DNA of 64,000 nucleotides from Siphlonurus alternatus (taxonomy: Eukaryota; Arthropoda; Insecta; Ephemeroptera; Siphlonuridae). The DNA is taken from positions 17,452,196 through 17,516,195 of the forward strand of contig OX463778.1 of the NCBI GenBank assembly GCA_949825025.1, in the 5' to 3' direction. The position numbers and the translations under genes were made by a program. Position 1 is the first letter of the stretch; each line of letters starts with the position of its first letter. A model generated the notes under the pieces. The model was given only the letters and a program-made list of their open reading frames with translations. It made no database searches and was not told where the DNA came from. Of this stretch, positions 36,223 to 47,991 are shown piece after piece.

Positions 36223-36943
36223 TTTAAAATATTTAAATATAATTTTTGTATTGGGAAAGTATCCTTCGAAGGTATGCTTTTTGAGTATAATAAATTTCTT
36301 GTATTGCTTTTGTTTCTTTTTATTTTACATGTAACTTTACAACATAAATAGAATCGTGGCCAGGCCAAGAAAAAAGGTTAATTTTAGGAAATCAACTCAC
36401 TGGCACAGTTTTCTTGCATGGTGACTATAATAAATCTCTTTTTTTCTAATTCTATGAAAAATATTATTTAAAGTAGAGTGAGCGATTGCATAATTTATTA
36501 TTTTATTTCCTTAAAATATTTTAACCTGCCCTGCTTTATTGAGAAATGAAAACCAAAAAATTTCATCTCAAATAGCTTCATTGCAAAAAAATCCCAAAGT
36601 TTGTTTTCCTGAGCCCTTTAATGCAGCCTTATGGATTATGGAACAGAAAACAGCGTTTTACTCAAACTTCGTCTGAACTATGGTATCAATTAAAAAATAC
36701 TTACGTATAATCTATGACGAAAATTCTTTAATGGATTTACAAATAAAATAAATTTTTTCGGAAAAAACGGCTTCATAAAAAAAAAAACAATTCATTTGAA
36801 AATCCATTTAGAAAAAAAGTAAAAAAGGGGGCGTGGCACCCAAAAAAATCGCGCCTCCGGCGGGGGTTTTGGCCCTTCAGGCCTCTATCTTGGAGGCATG
36901 TACCGTTTTGGACATCAAGATATCTGGTCACCCTAACGTAGTT

Positions 36944-39040
36944 GAATTAAAAATTAAATAAATGAGACTACCGCACTGGCCTCATGATTAATATTAATCC
37001 TTGGCGAATGAAAGTAAATATACATATAATATACAAAATTTATATATTCAAACAATTTGTTGTATTTTGTATATTTGAAGGAACATGTCACGAAAGCAGG
37101 TACACTGATTCCCAACAATAATTTTAAAAGGCTGGCTGTATATTTTCCAGGCTCTCATGACCCAATAAAAGTCTATTTTAAATTAGATTAAGTGATTCAT
37201 TGAAGCTTCAAAAACAATATCACATTACTCACAAAATTTACAGTACGCTGCTTCTATAGCAGCAGTTTTACAATTACGGTTAACTATCATGCACATCTAA
37301 TGAGTGTGTCATTTGGTGTTTGATGTTTTGCCAGCTCGTTCTTCCTCGTTACACATCAAAGATTAAGCAGCCCCGAGTGGCATGAAGCTATTAGCTACGA
37401 CTAAACCAACTGAAAGGGATGGATTACGGCATTAACAACAAAATTAAGAGATCAAATTAACTTAAATACGAAACCATACTTCATTAAAAATGTAAACTTT
37501 TTAGTAGGAAATTCAATCTTTTAAGAAAGTTTAATATTGAAAAAACTTAATATACAGTATAATAACAAATTCATTAAAAGTTTTTAATTTTGGGTCTAAC
37601 TTTTTAAACTTTACTTCATTAATGATTGCTCTTTAAAAAATATGTTTTGTCACAACAACTTTATGATTAAACGTCCAGTAAAATTATCATGATAAAATGT
37701 TAATTTTTTTATATATATTATATATAATAATATACACACTGATTCTAACAGCACACAAAATTTTAAAGAGCGCACGAAAAACTCTACTTCAATTTACATA
37801 CATGATGCTAATAATATTACATCTGCATATTTCTGGGACTACTTTAATAACTGTAGGTAATTACTGCAAATAATTATTAAACAACTGTAGCCACACACAC
37901 CTGACTGATGATAACCACATTTTGATGAAAATCGAATTATATTGGATACAAATAATCATTTGCGGTGGAAAATAAACAAAAACAGGAGTATAAATTGTAA
38001 TTTATATTAAAATTATTTGTACAGTACTGATTTGATTTGGCTTCATGCCAGTTAGCATCTGTTCGTTAACAATCAAAATATCAAGCAAACTGTGAAACCC
38101 TGGTGCAATTCAGTTTTGGATAGTTATTTCTTTGCTGTATCTTCCTGTCCTGTTTGTTAAAATTGCTTAGATACAGGACAATTTTATATAATAAATAATA
38201 CTATGTATAACACTTAAAGCATAAAGATGAATACAGCTATGCTTTTTTTTATACTATATACTGTATTTTTTATTAAATAAATTATATTTTTTATCTTATA
38301 ATTCTTTCTTTGATAAAATTGAGTTATGTTATAATTGAAATTCTTTGGTTCAATTTAATACTACAATAAATATATCCTTGCTGAATGGTGGAAGCATTAT
38401 AGATCAATTGATAATAAACTGCTTCTTTTATACAAGCCTAATTAGTTTTCTACTGACTTGAAGCTTTATGTATTGCAGTTTTCTTTATCATGAATGACCT
38501 AAAAAATTATAAATACATTATATATATATATATATATATTTTACTTCAATAGATCCCACTTAATTGGGAAGAAATATTTTATTTTTAGCCAAAGGTGCTT
38601 TCTAAAGAGTTTTACAAAAGTATGTGGTGCTTCTTTCAACATAATTTTGACATTTCTCAGAGCTCTGAAATAACCTTGGAAGAATGTTAAAATTGTCAAA
38701 CTAATGAAAATACTTTTCTTATAATGTAATGCCATATGAATGTGATCGTGAGCATATATATATATTTAACTTATGAATCAACCTTACCACCGTATATTCG
38801 TAACAAAATACTGAAAAAGAAATATTGAAAAAAATAACTTCAGAATGTGAATGCTCTTTTCTACTTGCTGCCATTTTTTTCATTAAAATAATATAATTAG
38901 GAATGTCTTTCAAATTGTTCGTTAAATTGCGTCGAAATTTCTATACAAGTGTAAACACCGATAAACGTTAGTTATATAATATATATATATGTATTATATA
39001 CCATATTCATTGTCTACATATATTATGTAGTCTCCAGTAA
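36944..39040. other. AT-rich DNA, no gene
   Basis: A possible 5S-SINE head relic lies at 37345-37400 (CAAAGATTAAGCAGCCCCGA then GTGG). A stretch at 37515-37600 resembles 33940-34030 (AAGTTTAATATTGA, AACTTAATATA, ATTCATTAAA). Nothing coding was seen. Confidence 0.45.
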
Positions 39041-39174
39041 ATATGTCCTTTGAATATGAGCGAAGGTTGTTACAAAACTTTTCAAATCAAAGTCAGGGAG
39101 ACTTTTTTTTTATTTTTTTTTTGCTGTTAGGTGTAGGAATGGGCTTGCCTAAACCTCGCCGCAATAAAGCAAAT

Positions 39175-39670
39175 TTCTGTTCTGTTCTGTTCTGTTCTGT
39201 TCTGTTCTGTTCTGTTCTGTTCTGTTCTGTTCTCTTCTGTTCTCTTCTGTTCTCTTCTGTTCTCTTCTGTTCTCTTCTGTTCTCTTCTGTTCTCTTCTGT
39301 TCTCTTCTGTTCTCTTCTGTTCTCTTCTCTTCTGTTCTATTCTATTCTATTCTATTCTATTCTATTCTATTCTATTCTATTCTATTCTATTCTATTCTAT
39401 TCTATTCTATTCTATTCTATTCTATTCTATTCTATTCTATTCTATTCTATTCTATTCTATTCTATTCTATTCTATTCTATTCTATTCTATTCTATTCTAT
39501 TCTATTCTATTCTATTCTATTCTATTCTATTCTATTCTATTCTATTCTATTCTATTCTATTCTATTCTATTCTATTCTATTCTATTCTATTCTATTCTAT
39601 TCTATTCTATTCTATTCTATTCTATTCTATTCTATTCTATTCTATTCTATTCTATTCTATTCTATTCTAT
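39175..39670. repeat. Zoned pentanucleotide microsatellite, 496 bp
   Basis: Three zones in order: about 11 units of TTCTG; about 9-10 decamers alternating TTCTC and TTCTG; and about 67 units of TTCTA with almost no interruptions. Because the unit is 5 bp, the array is open in frame and yields a false 266-codon ORF (39043-39843) rich in Ser, Leu, Phe, Tyr and Ile. Confidence 0.97.
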
Positions 39671-40129
39671 ACGTGAAGTCCCACTTTTTCCACCTCAGCA
39701 AGCTACTAAATATTGATGTGGACTTCAACTTCGTATCGCGCCTCACTAGCCTGGAGGCTAGGCAACTTGGTCAGCGTCAAAATGAAGCGGGTCACATATG
39801 TTGCGGGGGCAAAATGGCACCACACGATGTGGTGCCATGTTAAAAAAAACTGTTCTTGAACTGGTTCCCAGGCAAGGATGCAGGAGGGAGGGGGGAAAGG
39901 AAAGAACTAAGGGAGCTACAGCCTTCTCCTCCTAAATTTTAGATTTAACATGTGGGCAATATCAGTACTTCCTCTACACTCAATTTGTTTAATTAACATG
40001 ATTGGCCTTATGGAGATTGCTCGATTGCTCCCTAATACCCTGATATTTGTTTCTGGGTGCCGCCTGATTGATTGTTATCCCTCAAGCTTATATGTTATAT
40101 ACCAACACTGAAAAACTACACTTTATAGT

Positions 40130-40193
40130 TGAGTGTACCATTATTTTGTATTTAATAATGGTACACTCATATAGATTAATAATTTAATCTATA
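40130..40193. repeat. Two adjacent hairpins
   Basis: The first is a perfect 16-bp stem TGAGTGTACCATTATT with AATAATGGTACACTCA and an 8-base loop. It is followed at once by TATAGATTAA-TAAT-TTAATCTATA. No U-run or gene nearby gives it a role. Confidence 0.85.
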
Positions 40194-40499
40194 TCAAATA
40201 TAGATTTTGATGTCTTTTATGTCTTTTATCCTCTGTATGCATTCCAATGAATCCTCTGTTAGCTCACAGCATCGATATTATTTTTGTGTGATAATACTCG
40301 AACATAAATATCTCTCACTGATTTTTCCTTTTGATTATGCTATCACTAATATCACTATTATCAATATAATATGATTTGCGTGGTGTTTATATGGATTCAT
40401 TGACGATATTCCAATGAGGCGTCATCCATGAATTCGTTTTAAACATGCACCGTCATGTATGTACATGTAGTATATATAGTATATATGAAAGTGTACAAT

Positions 40500-41570
40500 A
40501 ATGTAGGTGATAAAATATCACACTGCGGGGAGACAGATAAAATTCTGTCCATGGGCGGTTCAAAGTGTTTCGTACTTTCGGTTCTCTCGGACGGAGCTGG
40601 ACAGTAGCCCGCAGACACAATATTGCCTTTGTTCCGAGTCTGGACAAGAAGAGCGTGCCTGCTGGCTTGTAAGAACTATTGACATAAACCAGCTCTCTTC
40701 AGGAACACACGCAAAATAATTCACTCTAGCAAAAAAATCACGATTCAAAATATATTGAAAATCAAATATCAGCCGGATTTTTATTTTTAAGCAGCAAGCA
40801 AAACTATAATATATAAAATATATTAGATTAATATAATATTTACATTAAATTTTAATACTTTATAGCCAAGAAAACGCTAACAGGTTCTGATTGTAGGCAC
40901 TCGCTGCCTTGGAAAATTTCCCACTTGCAGCCTTGTAAATCACTATGCCCTGTGCTATTCTTACGGGGGAGAATAAAGATGGCGCGCCTAGTGTGAGCAA
41001 CGTCGACGTGATTCTCCGCTCAAATTGTCTGACCTATCCTGGTAACTATCCCTATCCTATTCTATATATTAATCGTCTTGATTTCTATACCCCTATCCCC
41101 AGTCAATTTGATTCATAATTATCATTCTCGCCTCACCGCACCCCCACAATCACTACTTTTCCCTGCTCACGGTCGCCACAGGACGACACGTGATTGCTTC
41201 AAACCTCCTGTGACATCTTTTTTCATGTTGGCGCCTGCATCATCAACCTACATTCTTGCATCCCACGCCACATAGTCATACTTGACCCTAAATCACCACC
41301 ACATACCTTGCATGCTGGCATTCCCATCATCACCTTCCCATCTTGCATACCACATCCCATAATCAAAATTTCTACTCATCCTTTAATCCTTTACAAGCCC
41401 CTCCTAACTTTAATTAGTTAATTACAAGAACAATAAAACTAGTATTGGGTGCATGCCTGTTCGGGCTATTCTCAGAAACGGATCAAGAAGAAGAAGAAGA
41501 GAAGCTATTCTTACGGGACATTGTGATTAACAAGGCTGCAAAGGGAAATTTTCCGAGGTGACGATTGTAC
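40500..41570. repeat. Composite GC-richer segment with inverted ends
   Basis: 40913-40971 (TTTCCCACTTGCAGCCTTGT, GTGCTATTCTTACGGGG) and 41503-41560 (GCTATTCTTACGGGACATTG, AACAAGGCTGCAAAGGGAAA) share ends in opposite orientation, and a third copy is at 14240-14300 (ACCCCGTAAGAATAACACAG, AACAAGGCTGCAAA). Between them is a CT-rich piece and a tail AATAAAACTAGT followed by (GAA)n at 41490-41504, like a retroelement 3' end. The GC-rich part 40520-40730 has open frames on both strands but no recognisable domain. Confidence 0.4.
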
Positions 41571-42500
41571 ATTAAAGGTGTTTATTATCATGCACGAGGT
41601 CTGTGGAGGTGCTCTGAAACTTTATTAGGATATTTTTTTATGTCACCCCATTAAAAAAAATCTTCGTCTTTAATAAAATTGTTTTAACTCCTGTAAATCA
41701 CGCAGAGGTATCATTATTTTTCAGATCGTATTTTATAATTACCAAAATTTATATTTATCGTGTTCACAATTCAATTTTCCGATAAAGTGCATTATTTGTA
41801 TTTTGTTACAATTTGGAAAAACTTGTAGGCCACAGCTTTCAGTTATAATTTCGTACGGTATGTCTATATAAACAACCACAAATATTGCCAAACTTATTTA
41901 TAACATTTAGTGTAAATTTCATCTGCTGTCTGGTTCTGTATATCAAATTATAATCAATATCCTGAGTACATTCATGGTACATCGTCTGTTACATCGGAAC
42001 AAAGATATATTTTATCTCACAAACACTCGTATCCACTCTATAATATTAGCTCACTGTGTGTGCAAAGACTTTCTTCAGTAGACATAGTGACATGTGAAAA
42101 TCACTTGTCCGTACTTGTATGTGGTCTTGCTGCTGTATACACATCGGTTTGACATGCTACATTTTGTGATGACCCAGATTGGCTCTACCATCAACTGTAT
42201 GACGACAAACATCTAGCACCGCGGGTGTTAAGTGCATTGATGTTGAATTAATATTGCAGAATTAGTTTGATCGTCTATTATATAGCTACAAATTACAAAC
42301 CATCGTGATAAAATGACAGTCGATACTTGCTATTTACTGTTTTCTCCTCGCTGTCAAGTGTGACACATCTTACACAAGCAATAAGCCTAATGCAAACGTC
42401 GTAAAGTGTCACACGAAGAAGCTCGTCAAAGGATTTCTTTACCCATGAGAGCGAGCGAGAGCAGCCTTGGCCAATCTAGAAGACGATGCCCCATTCCATC

Positions 42501-42587
<87 letters not shown>

Positions 42588-43412
42588 TTCCGACCCGCCT
42601 ACACGCAAACAAGTAGCCGTTATCAGTTGAATGTCCTCTGCTTGTTATTTGTTTAGTTTGTACTTTGATGTCTGAAAATGATTGAATTGTTTTTATACTG
42701 TTATATATCGATATAAAATATTTTGTACTGTTTTATATGACATTAATTATTTACTTATATTTGCCTTTGATCGTTTGGAAATTTTAGTTATACTTTATCG
42801 TTATTTTTAATTTATAATAAAATTATTATTTTACATTTTTTTTATTATAGTTATACAATAATGCAGGAACCTATATATATAATACATATTTTGTAGGTAT
42901 TTTGTAACCTTTTATACTAATAAATAATGTTTTTTTTTTTAATAAATTGAATATTAAATAAAATTGATTGTTTAGTTTGAAATCAAAATAGTATAAAAAA
43001 TAACAGCATGCAAAAAGAGAAATTTAGCCAGTCGTTCTGAAATAGCTTCGTGATGCTGCATGGACATACGGTACGTGAAATTTTGAGACTGCATGCACTC
43101 TGTGACCCGATTCTACTGGCTTCAAAGAACAGAGCGATTTCATCTCTTCCTGAAAGTCAAGAAGCGACGATGTGACGGATAGATGATATCTTTGCAGGTC
43201 AAGGATAATGGGTTATTTTATAGACTTTTATAGTGTACAGTACAGTTAAGGTTAATAAGACTTGGACACTTGGTAAGACTAGTCGGAGAGGTAACAAATA
43301 TATAGTACACACAACGCTGCCTGTTATTGTGGATAGGGATTCGAGACTCTGAGGAAATGAATTAAGGAGACGACTGTGAGTCACCTCACTTGAACTACAA
43401 CAGCGTTGTCAC
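41571..43412. other. Unassigned DNA with a TC microsatellite
   Basis: No gene supported. The sequence on either side of the TC array (42400-42630) is GC-richer and makes open frames on both strands, but the array itself supplies most of their length. Confidence 0.45.
42504..42584. repeat. (TC)n microsatellite
   Basis: About 81 bp of uninterrupted CT dinucleotides. Confidence 0.97.
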
Positions 43413-44196
43413 ATAAAGGTGGATATACATGAGCGATTTCCAACCTGACACGAATAATGAGCACTTACTGTAAGTGCTGTAAGTACATTGGGGAATTCTC
43501 TTACTATACTCAAATTTTAATTTAACTACTATATTATGATAGGTGACATGTTAACAATAAGTTTGACTTAAGTTTCAAGTTTTTTAACTCAAATTTGGGG
43601 ACTCTGAAGGGATTATTAGAATAGGGGCAAAGTATGCAACCCGCGCGCAAACCTGTAAACTGTGACGTAGAAACTCCCTAGTTAACACACAACAACTGCC
43701 TGATATCATAGTTTGAGCGTCAAGGAGACATTGGCTATAAATTTTAGTAACACGATCGAAATCAGCAGGTTTTTCTACCCTAGTATCAATAGTTTTGTCC
43801 CTAATATCAGTTTACTTTAAGAGTGATATAGAATCGAAAATATAAATTTATTGCAGGAAAAATTCGCCTAGTAGGCAGTTTCTACGTCACGTTTTGACGC
43901 TAAATTCAAAAGAAGGAAGATTTTTAAACAAATTCCCATGTCCCCAATTTTGAAAATTGAAACTTTTTTGTTTTGTGGCATTTAGTTTCAAGGCATCTGA
44001 AAAAAAAAAAAAAATGTAGGAGAATTCCCCATTGTAACATTCATTGGCAGCCATATTTGGTGATTTAAAAAAAGAGCATCGTAATTAACGCGATATTCGC
44101 TGCCATAGCCTGGTGAATTTGCTCGCCGAATAAGATTTCACAGAGCTTTTACTTCAAAATCGCGTCGCCTCGCCGTTTTCGCACATGAAAAATTAA
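43413..44196. mobile_element. Family D fold-back element, copy 2, split
   Basis: The left part ATAAAGGTGGATATACATGA through AGCACTTACTGT and the right part CATATTTGGTGATT through GCGTCGCCTCGCCG match the 31868 copy. They are separated by the 539-bp insertion at 43491-44029. Joined, the length is close to copy 1 (about 240 bp). Confidence 0.8.
43491..44029. mobile_element. 539-bp DNA element inserted in family D
   Basis: The ends are GGGAATTCTC and GAGAATTCCC, a perfect 10-bp inverted repeat, flanked by CATTG on both sides (43486-43490 and 44030-44034). Further inward symmetry: TTTTAACTCAAATTTGGGGA faces TCCCCAATTTTGAAAATTG; TGTGACGTAGAAACT faces AGTTTCTACGTCACG. The interior is non-coding. 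The superfamily is not assigned. Confidence 0.8.
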
Positions 44197-44600
44197 GCCA
44201 ATTGAGCGAGTGGAATGTGATGGTGCTTACTTCAACAGTCATGCATGCTAAATGTCCCAGTCTTTTTTACCTTAACTGTAAAGTCTGTAAACTGATGAAG
44301 AGCACAAAAAGTGTCCGTTATGGTATTCCAGGCTGTCTCCCACTGCTCGGTGACATTAATGTTTAGATTTAAATCAAGGTTCTAATAGAGACTGATGAGC
44401 ACAGTGGACAATTTTTGTGAGATATTCACACCGATGAGTTCAAATTTCACCTCTTAGCAAGTACGATATCCCTCATCAACCTTCAATCATGCGACGGTAA
44501 ATAACGAATTATAACCCACCAAAATTGTCAGGTTTCACCTCTTGCACTTTCAGCTTAGGTCACATGCAGAAGCACAACAATATAAGTTATATAGGTGACA

Positions 44601-44773
44601 GGACAATTCGTCCCCGGAAAATTCGTCCCCGGAAAATTCGTCCCCGGAATATTCATCCCCGGAAAATTCATACCCGGACAATTCGTTACCTAGACAATTC
44701 GCTACCTGGACAGTTCGCTACTCGGACACTTTGTTACCGAGGACAATTCGCTACTCAGAAATTTTGTTACCGA
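44601..44773 (+). repeat. Tandem 15-bp array, left arm
   Basis: About 11 units. The first ones are GGACAATTCGTCCCC-like (GGAAAATTCGTCCCC repeated), later ones GGACAATTCGCTACC-like. The core GGACAATTCGTCC is itself near-palindromic. Confidence 0.9.
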
Positions 44774-44840
44774 TTGACAATTGGCTATGTGATGTATATA
44801 TCGGGAAAATATTCGCCATTTTTTAATTATTTTTATTACT

Positions 44841-45550
44841 TAAAGGCCTTATGAACCTTTGCACAATATTAAGTACACGGTAAGCTTTGCTTCAGTATGA
44901 TTCGTCTGCATATTTTTTTTTGTTTCAGCAGCACAAATTTCAGGGATAATAGCCGATGAAAAGGAACCTGTGACGTCACTCACGCGCATTCAGCGGCGAC
45001 AATATAGGGAAATCCCTGCAAAAGATAGGTTCACTCCCGCCGCAACCACGGCCACAATTTGATTTCTGGAATTTTGAAACTTTACCAGGGCAGTCTTGAT
45101 AGTATTTGTCAAATAGCCTGAAAGATTTTTTTTGATGACATTCATACAAACCGAGTTATTGCGGTAGAAAGAGGAGCAAAAATGTTTTATAGGAAAACAA
45201 TGTTAAATTTTTGGCTTATCTTGCTACCGCAATAACTCAGTCTGTACACATGCCAACAAAAAAATTCTTTCAGGCTTTTTGACAAATACTATCAAGACTG
45301 CCCTGGTTAAGTTTCAAAATTTCAGAAATAAAATTGTGGCCGTGGTTGCGGCGGGAGTGAACCTATCTTTTGCAGGGATTTCCCTATATTGTCACCGCTG
45401 AATGTGCGTGAGTGACGTCACAGGTTCCTTTTCATTGGCTATTATCTCTGATATTTGTGCTACTGAAACAAAAAATTTTATGCAGCTGAATCACAATGAA
45501 GCTATGCTAACCGTGTACTTAATATTGTGCAAAGGTTCATAAGGCCTTTA
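44841..45550. mobile_element. 710-bp palindromic element nested in the fold-back
   Basis: TAAAGGCCTTATGAACCTTT is mirrored by AAAGGTTCATAAGGCCTTTA. The arms include GGAACCTGTGACGTCACTCA, ATATAGGGAAATCCCTGCAA, GGTTCACTCCCGCCGCAACC and CAGGGCAGTCTTGATAGTAT, all paired. The centre is near 45195 with a CCGCAATAACTC pairing. TA outside both ends could be a target duplication. Confidence 0.85.
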
Positions 45551-46112
45551 AAACGTTATACGTTTACTACTTCAAGGTCAATCACCCGCACTCACTCGCC
45601 GTACTTTTCGAGAAGAAAGTGTATGTGTGCAACTTTATACTGCTACTATGTTCATTATTTAGCATTTTTTTTTTTTTTTAATTTCGTTCATATGATACTG
45701 AATTTCTTATTTCCTCCAGGCTTTTAACTGCTTTATAATTTATGATATTAATCAATTAAAACAATATGTTCTGTGTTTAATATCATATATTCTTAATCAA
45801 TGTATATTTTAACTCTATGACAATTAAGAGTATGATACCTAACTTTTATGTGAAATAATAAATAATATTATGTAATTCATATATTAGAATATTTTGACTG
45901 TGACAACTATAATAAGTGTCATTTTAAATAAACAATTTACAATGTTTGTATATATATGAGTAATTTTTTTCCTTCTTCTCTCCTAGCTATACTTTTCGAA
46001 TTTTGTAGTAAAAAATGTAGCCGCATGCTAATTTGAGGGGGAAGAAAGCATTAGTCATTTGCACTTGCAGGTATTGAATGTTGCGAGTTGCTAATTAATA
46101 ATCCCCTGTAAT
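45551..46112. other. Spacer of the fold-back element
   Basis: AT-rich, non-coding, without a mirror on the left side, where the corresponding distance is only about 70 bp. A short patch at 45565-45640 is GC-richer (CACCCGCACTCACTCGCCG). Confidence 0.4.
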
Positions 46113-46308
46113 GAATGGTCCAGATAGCGGACTGTCCTCGGTAACAAAGTGTCCAAGTAGCGAACTGTTCAGGTAGCGAATTGTCTAGGTAGCGAATTAT
46201 CCGGGGACGAATTTTCCGGGGATGAATTTTCCGGGGATGAATTTTCCGGGGACGAATTGTCCGGGGACGAACTTTCCGGGGACGAATTGTCTAGTAGCGA
46301 ATTGTCCT
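46113..46308 (-). repeat. Tandem 15-bp array, right arm
   Basis: About 13 units, mirror image of the left array: first AGTGTCCAAGTAGCGAACTG types, then GGGGACGAATTTTCC types, ending GCGAATTGTCCTAG. Confidence 0.9.
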
Positions 46309-46500
46309 AGAACCATAAGTTATAATACTGTTGTGCTTCTGTGCTATAACAATAACAGTGGAGCATGGCCTACAATATCATAGCGGACACTTTTTGTGCT
46401 CGTCGGTGTACACTTCAGGACATTTACTTGCCTAATTTCGTGCCGGAGCTACAATATGTAAATTCTATATTGAGGCCATCAGGATCAAACTCGTTATATC

Positions 46501-46760
46501 CACCCCTGACTCCACGGCACAGTTGGGCACAGTTAGCTACTCAGTTCAATATTCATGTCTTTTTCCAATGTTATTTGAACTTGGCAGCCTAGTTCATAAT
46601 CTCCTTGTGGCTGGTCTCAAATGGGACGTACAGTTGAACCGAGTTGAATTTACATGTAAATCTTGAGAGTGAACTGTAACTAACTGGGAGTCCCATTTAA
46701 TTAAACTGTGAAGGGTAACTGTGCCCAACTGCGCCCTACTGTGCCGTGGAGTCAGGGGTA
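46501..46760. mobile_element. 260-bp inverted-repeat element
   Basis: CACCCCTGACTCCACGGCAC faces GTGCCGTGGAGTCAGGGGTA, with GTTGGGCACAGTTA facing TAACTGTGCCCAAC. The second half of each arm has AACT/AGTT-rich blocks (ACAGTTGAACC, GGACGTACAGTT, TGAACTGTAACT). Non-coding. Confidence 0.8.
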
Positions 46761-47991
46761 CTTTTCACTACAGGTATAGTATAATATTATTGTTATGGAT
46801 GGTGAGGGAAAATTTCCAATGCAATCACTGTACTTATGAAACAAAACTCATGCAGTTGGCATCAGATATCGTTGTTGAGATTATTTTGTGTACATATTTA
46901 TCTGACAAACTAGGTCAGACTGCTTGCACGGATTGAGTTCGTTGCTCTCACAGTATTAAGTTACTCGGGACGTGTGTTTGTGTGTAAACCTTTAATGCAT
47001 TTTAAAGTGAAGCAAACAAATAGAATTAATGAAATTGAAATTAAATATACAATTATCAAGCATGACTAAATATATTTTTATATTATATATATAAAAAATA
47101 TTAATTAATGAATCAATTGATTCAAAACTTTCAGTGGATATTTTTGCACCACCTTTTAAATAAAAAAAGGGAGAAAATTGCAAAATAATTATACACTAAA
47201 CTTCTTCAATTATATAGTGTAATATTATTTTAGTATTGCACTTTATAAATTATAAAACGCTGTCAATAAATCTCATGAAACCTCCTAATAAGTCAAGGGA
47301 AAATAAATTTATTGGTAACATATTTAATTGATTTACAAATAGTAATTTCAATTATTTTTTAATTAAATTATAAATCATTAATTTAAAATTATACGCTAAT
47401 GACTTATTATGACATAAAAAATACTGACATCTGTGCTTGAATCAACTCAATTAAAATGATTAATAATTAATGTCAAGTGCCATTCTATTTAATTATTTAA
47501 ATAATCTGTCACACGACTCATGAGATTTAAATTCTTCATTTACATAACTATAATAAAAGTAATGATCATCCAGAGTGCTATGATAGCTTTTAAAAAAAAA
47601 GTCTCCATCATAAAGTGTCTCACCAGAATGGAAAAATTTCTGTAATTCCATTGAGAGTCAGATTTAAATTATCTTATCTTGACTCTTCATAAATCCATCT
47701 TAAATAAACCTATTTCAAAATACATAAACTTTCGCTCCCTTCATTCTTTGCATACAAATCTGTCGAGAATCCAAAGCTAAAAGATGTCAAAGAGGTGCCA
47801 GTCACGTGGTCGCAAAGTGTCGATGGTGCAGCCGTGAACTTTTAAGACAAAATGCAAGTGCTGTGCTGGATATGCCAATGGGTAATCAATGCATCTTGAT
47901 TGTAGTCATGAAAATAGTTATGAAAAAAAATCAGAGTTGTTTAAATGAAATAAAGATTGTTATGAGTAATGGTCCATTAATAGACTGGCTT
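46761..47991. other. AT-rich DNA, no gene
   Basis: Nothing supported. A slightly GC-richer patch around 47790-47890 has an open frame of 63 codons (47806-47997) that I do not recognise. Confidence 0.45.

Larger units (their letters stand above)
34874..36935. mobile_element. Non-autonomous hAT-type element, 2.06 kb
   Basis: The left end is TAGGGTGACCAGACGTACCG; the right end is CATCAAGATATCTGGTCACCCTA. Both fit hAT-type ends. The flanking 8-bp repeats ACGTAGTA (34866-34873) and ACGTAGTT (36936-36943) differ at one base. Near the left end a GC-richer part has ACCGTTTTGACCGGTACAGT; near the right end GCGCCTCCGGCGGGGGTTTT. No transposase reading frame was recognised, and the interior is AT-rich and decayed. 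It contains the retroelement insertion at 35564-35911. Confidence 0.75.
44301..46400. mobile_element. 2.1-kb fold-back element with arms of tandem 15-bp units
   Basis: The outer arms are AGCACAAAAAGTGTCCGTTA (left) and TAGCGGACACTTTTTGTGCT (right). Next come AGAAGCACAACA with TGTTGTGCTTCT. Then each side has a tandem array (44601-44773; 46113-46308) in opposite orientation. The centre holds a 710-bp palindrome. The left arm has about 200 extra bp between outer and inner blocks. No coding was recognised. The structure is like a Foldback-type transposon, whose long inverted repeats are built of short tandem repeats. Confidence 0.65.

Noticed and set aside
37345..37400. Third full 5S-type SINE
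   Set aside because: Only about 40 bp resemble the 5S head and no body or tail could be matched, so it is mentioned only as a possible relic.
39175..39670. CRISPR-like or satellite array
   Set aside because: A simple 5-bp microsatellite in a eukaryotic sequence; no spacers.
39043..39843. 266-codon ORF, the longest in the window
   Set aside because: Most of it is the translated TTCTN pentanucleotide array; the flanks show no domain.
42406..42630. Ser-Leu and Arg-Glu repeat ORFs on the two strands
   Set aside because: Products of the TC microsatellite.
44525..44854. 109-codon ORF with repeated RKIRPR-like residues
   Set aside because: Translation of the 15-bp tandem array, which is in frame because 15 is a multiple of 3.
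44601..46308. CRISPR-like arrays of 15-bp repeats
   Set aside because: No unique spacers between units, and the two arrays are inverted copies within one fold-back element.
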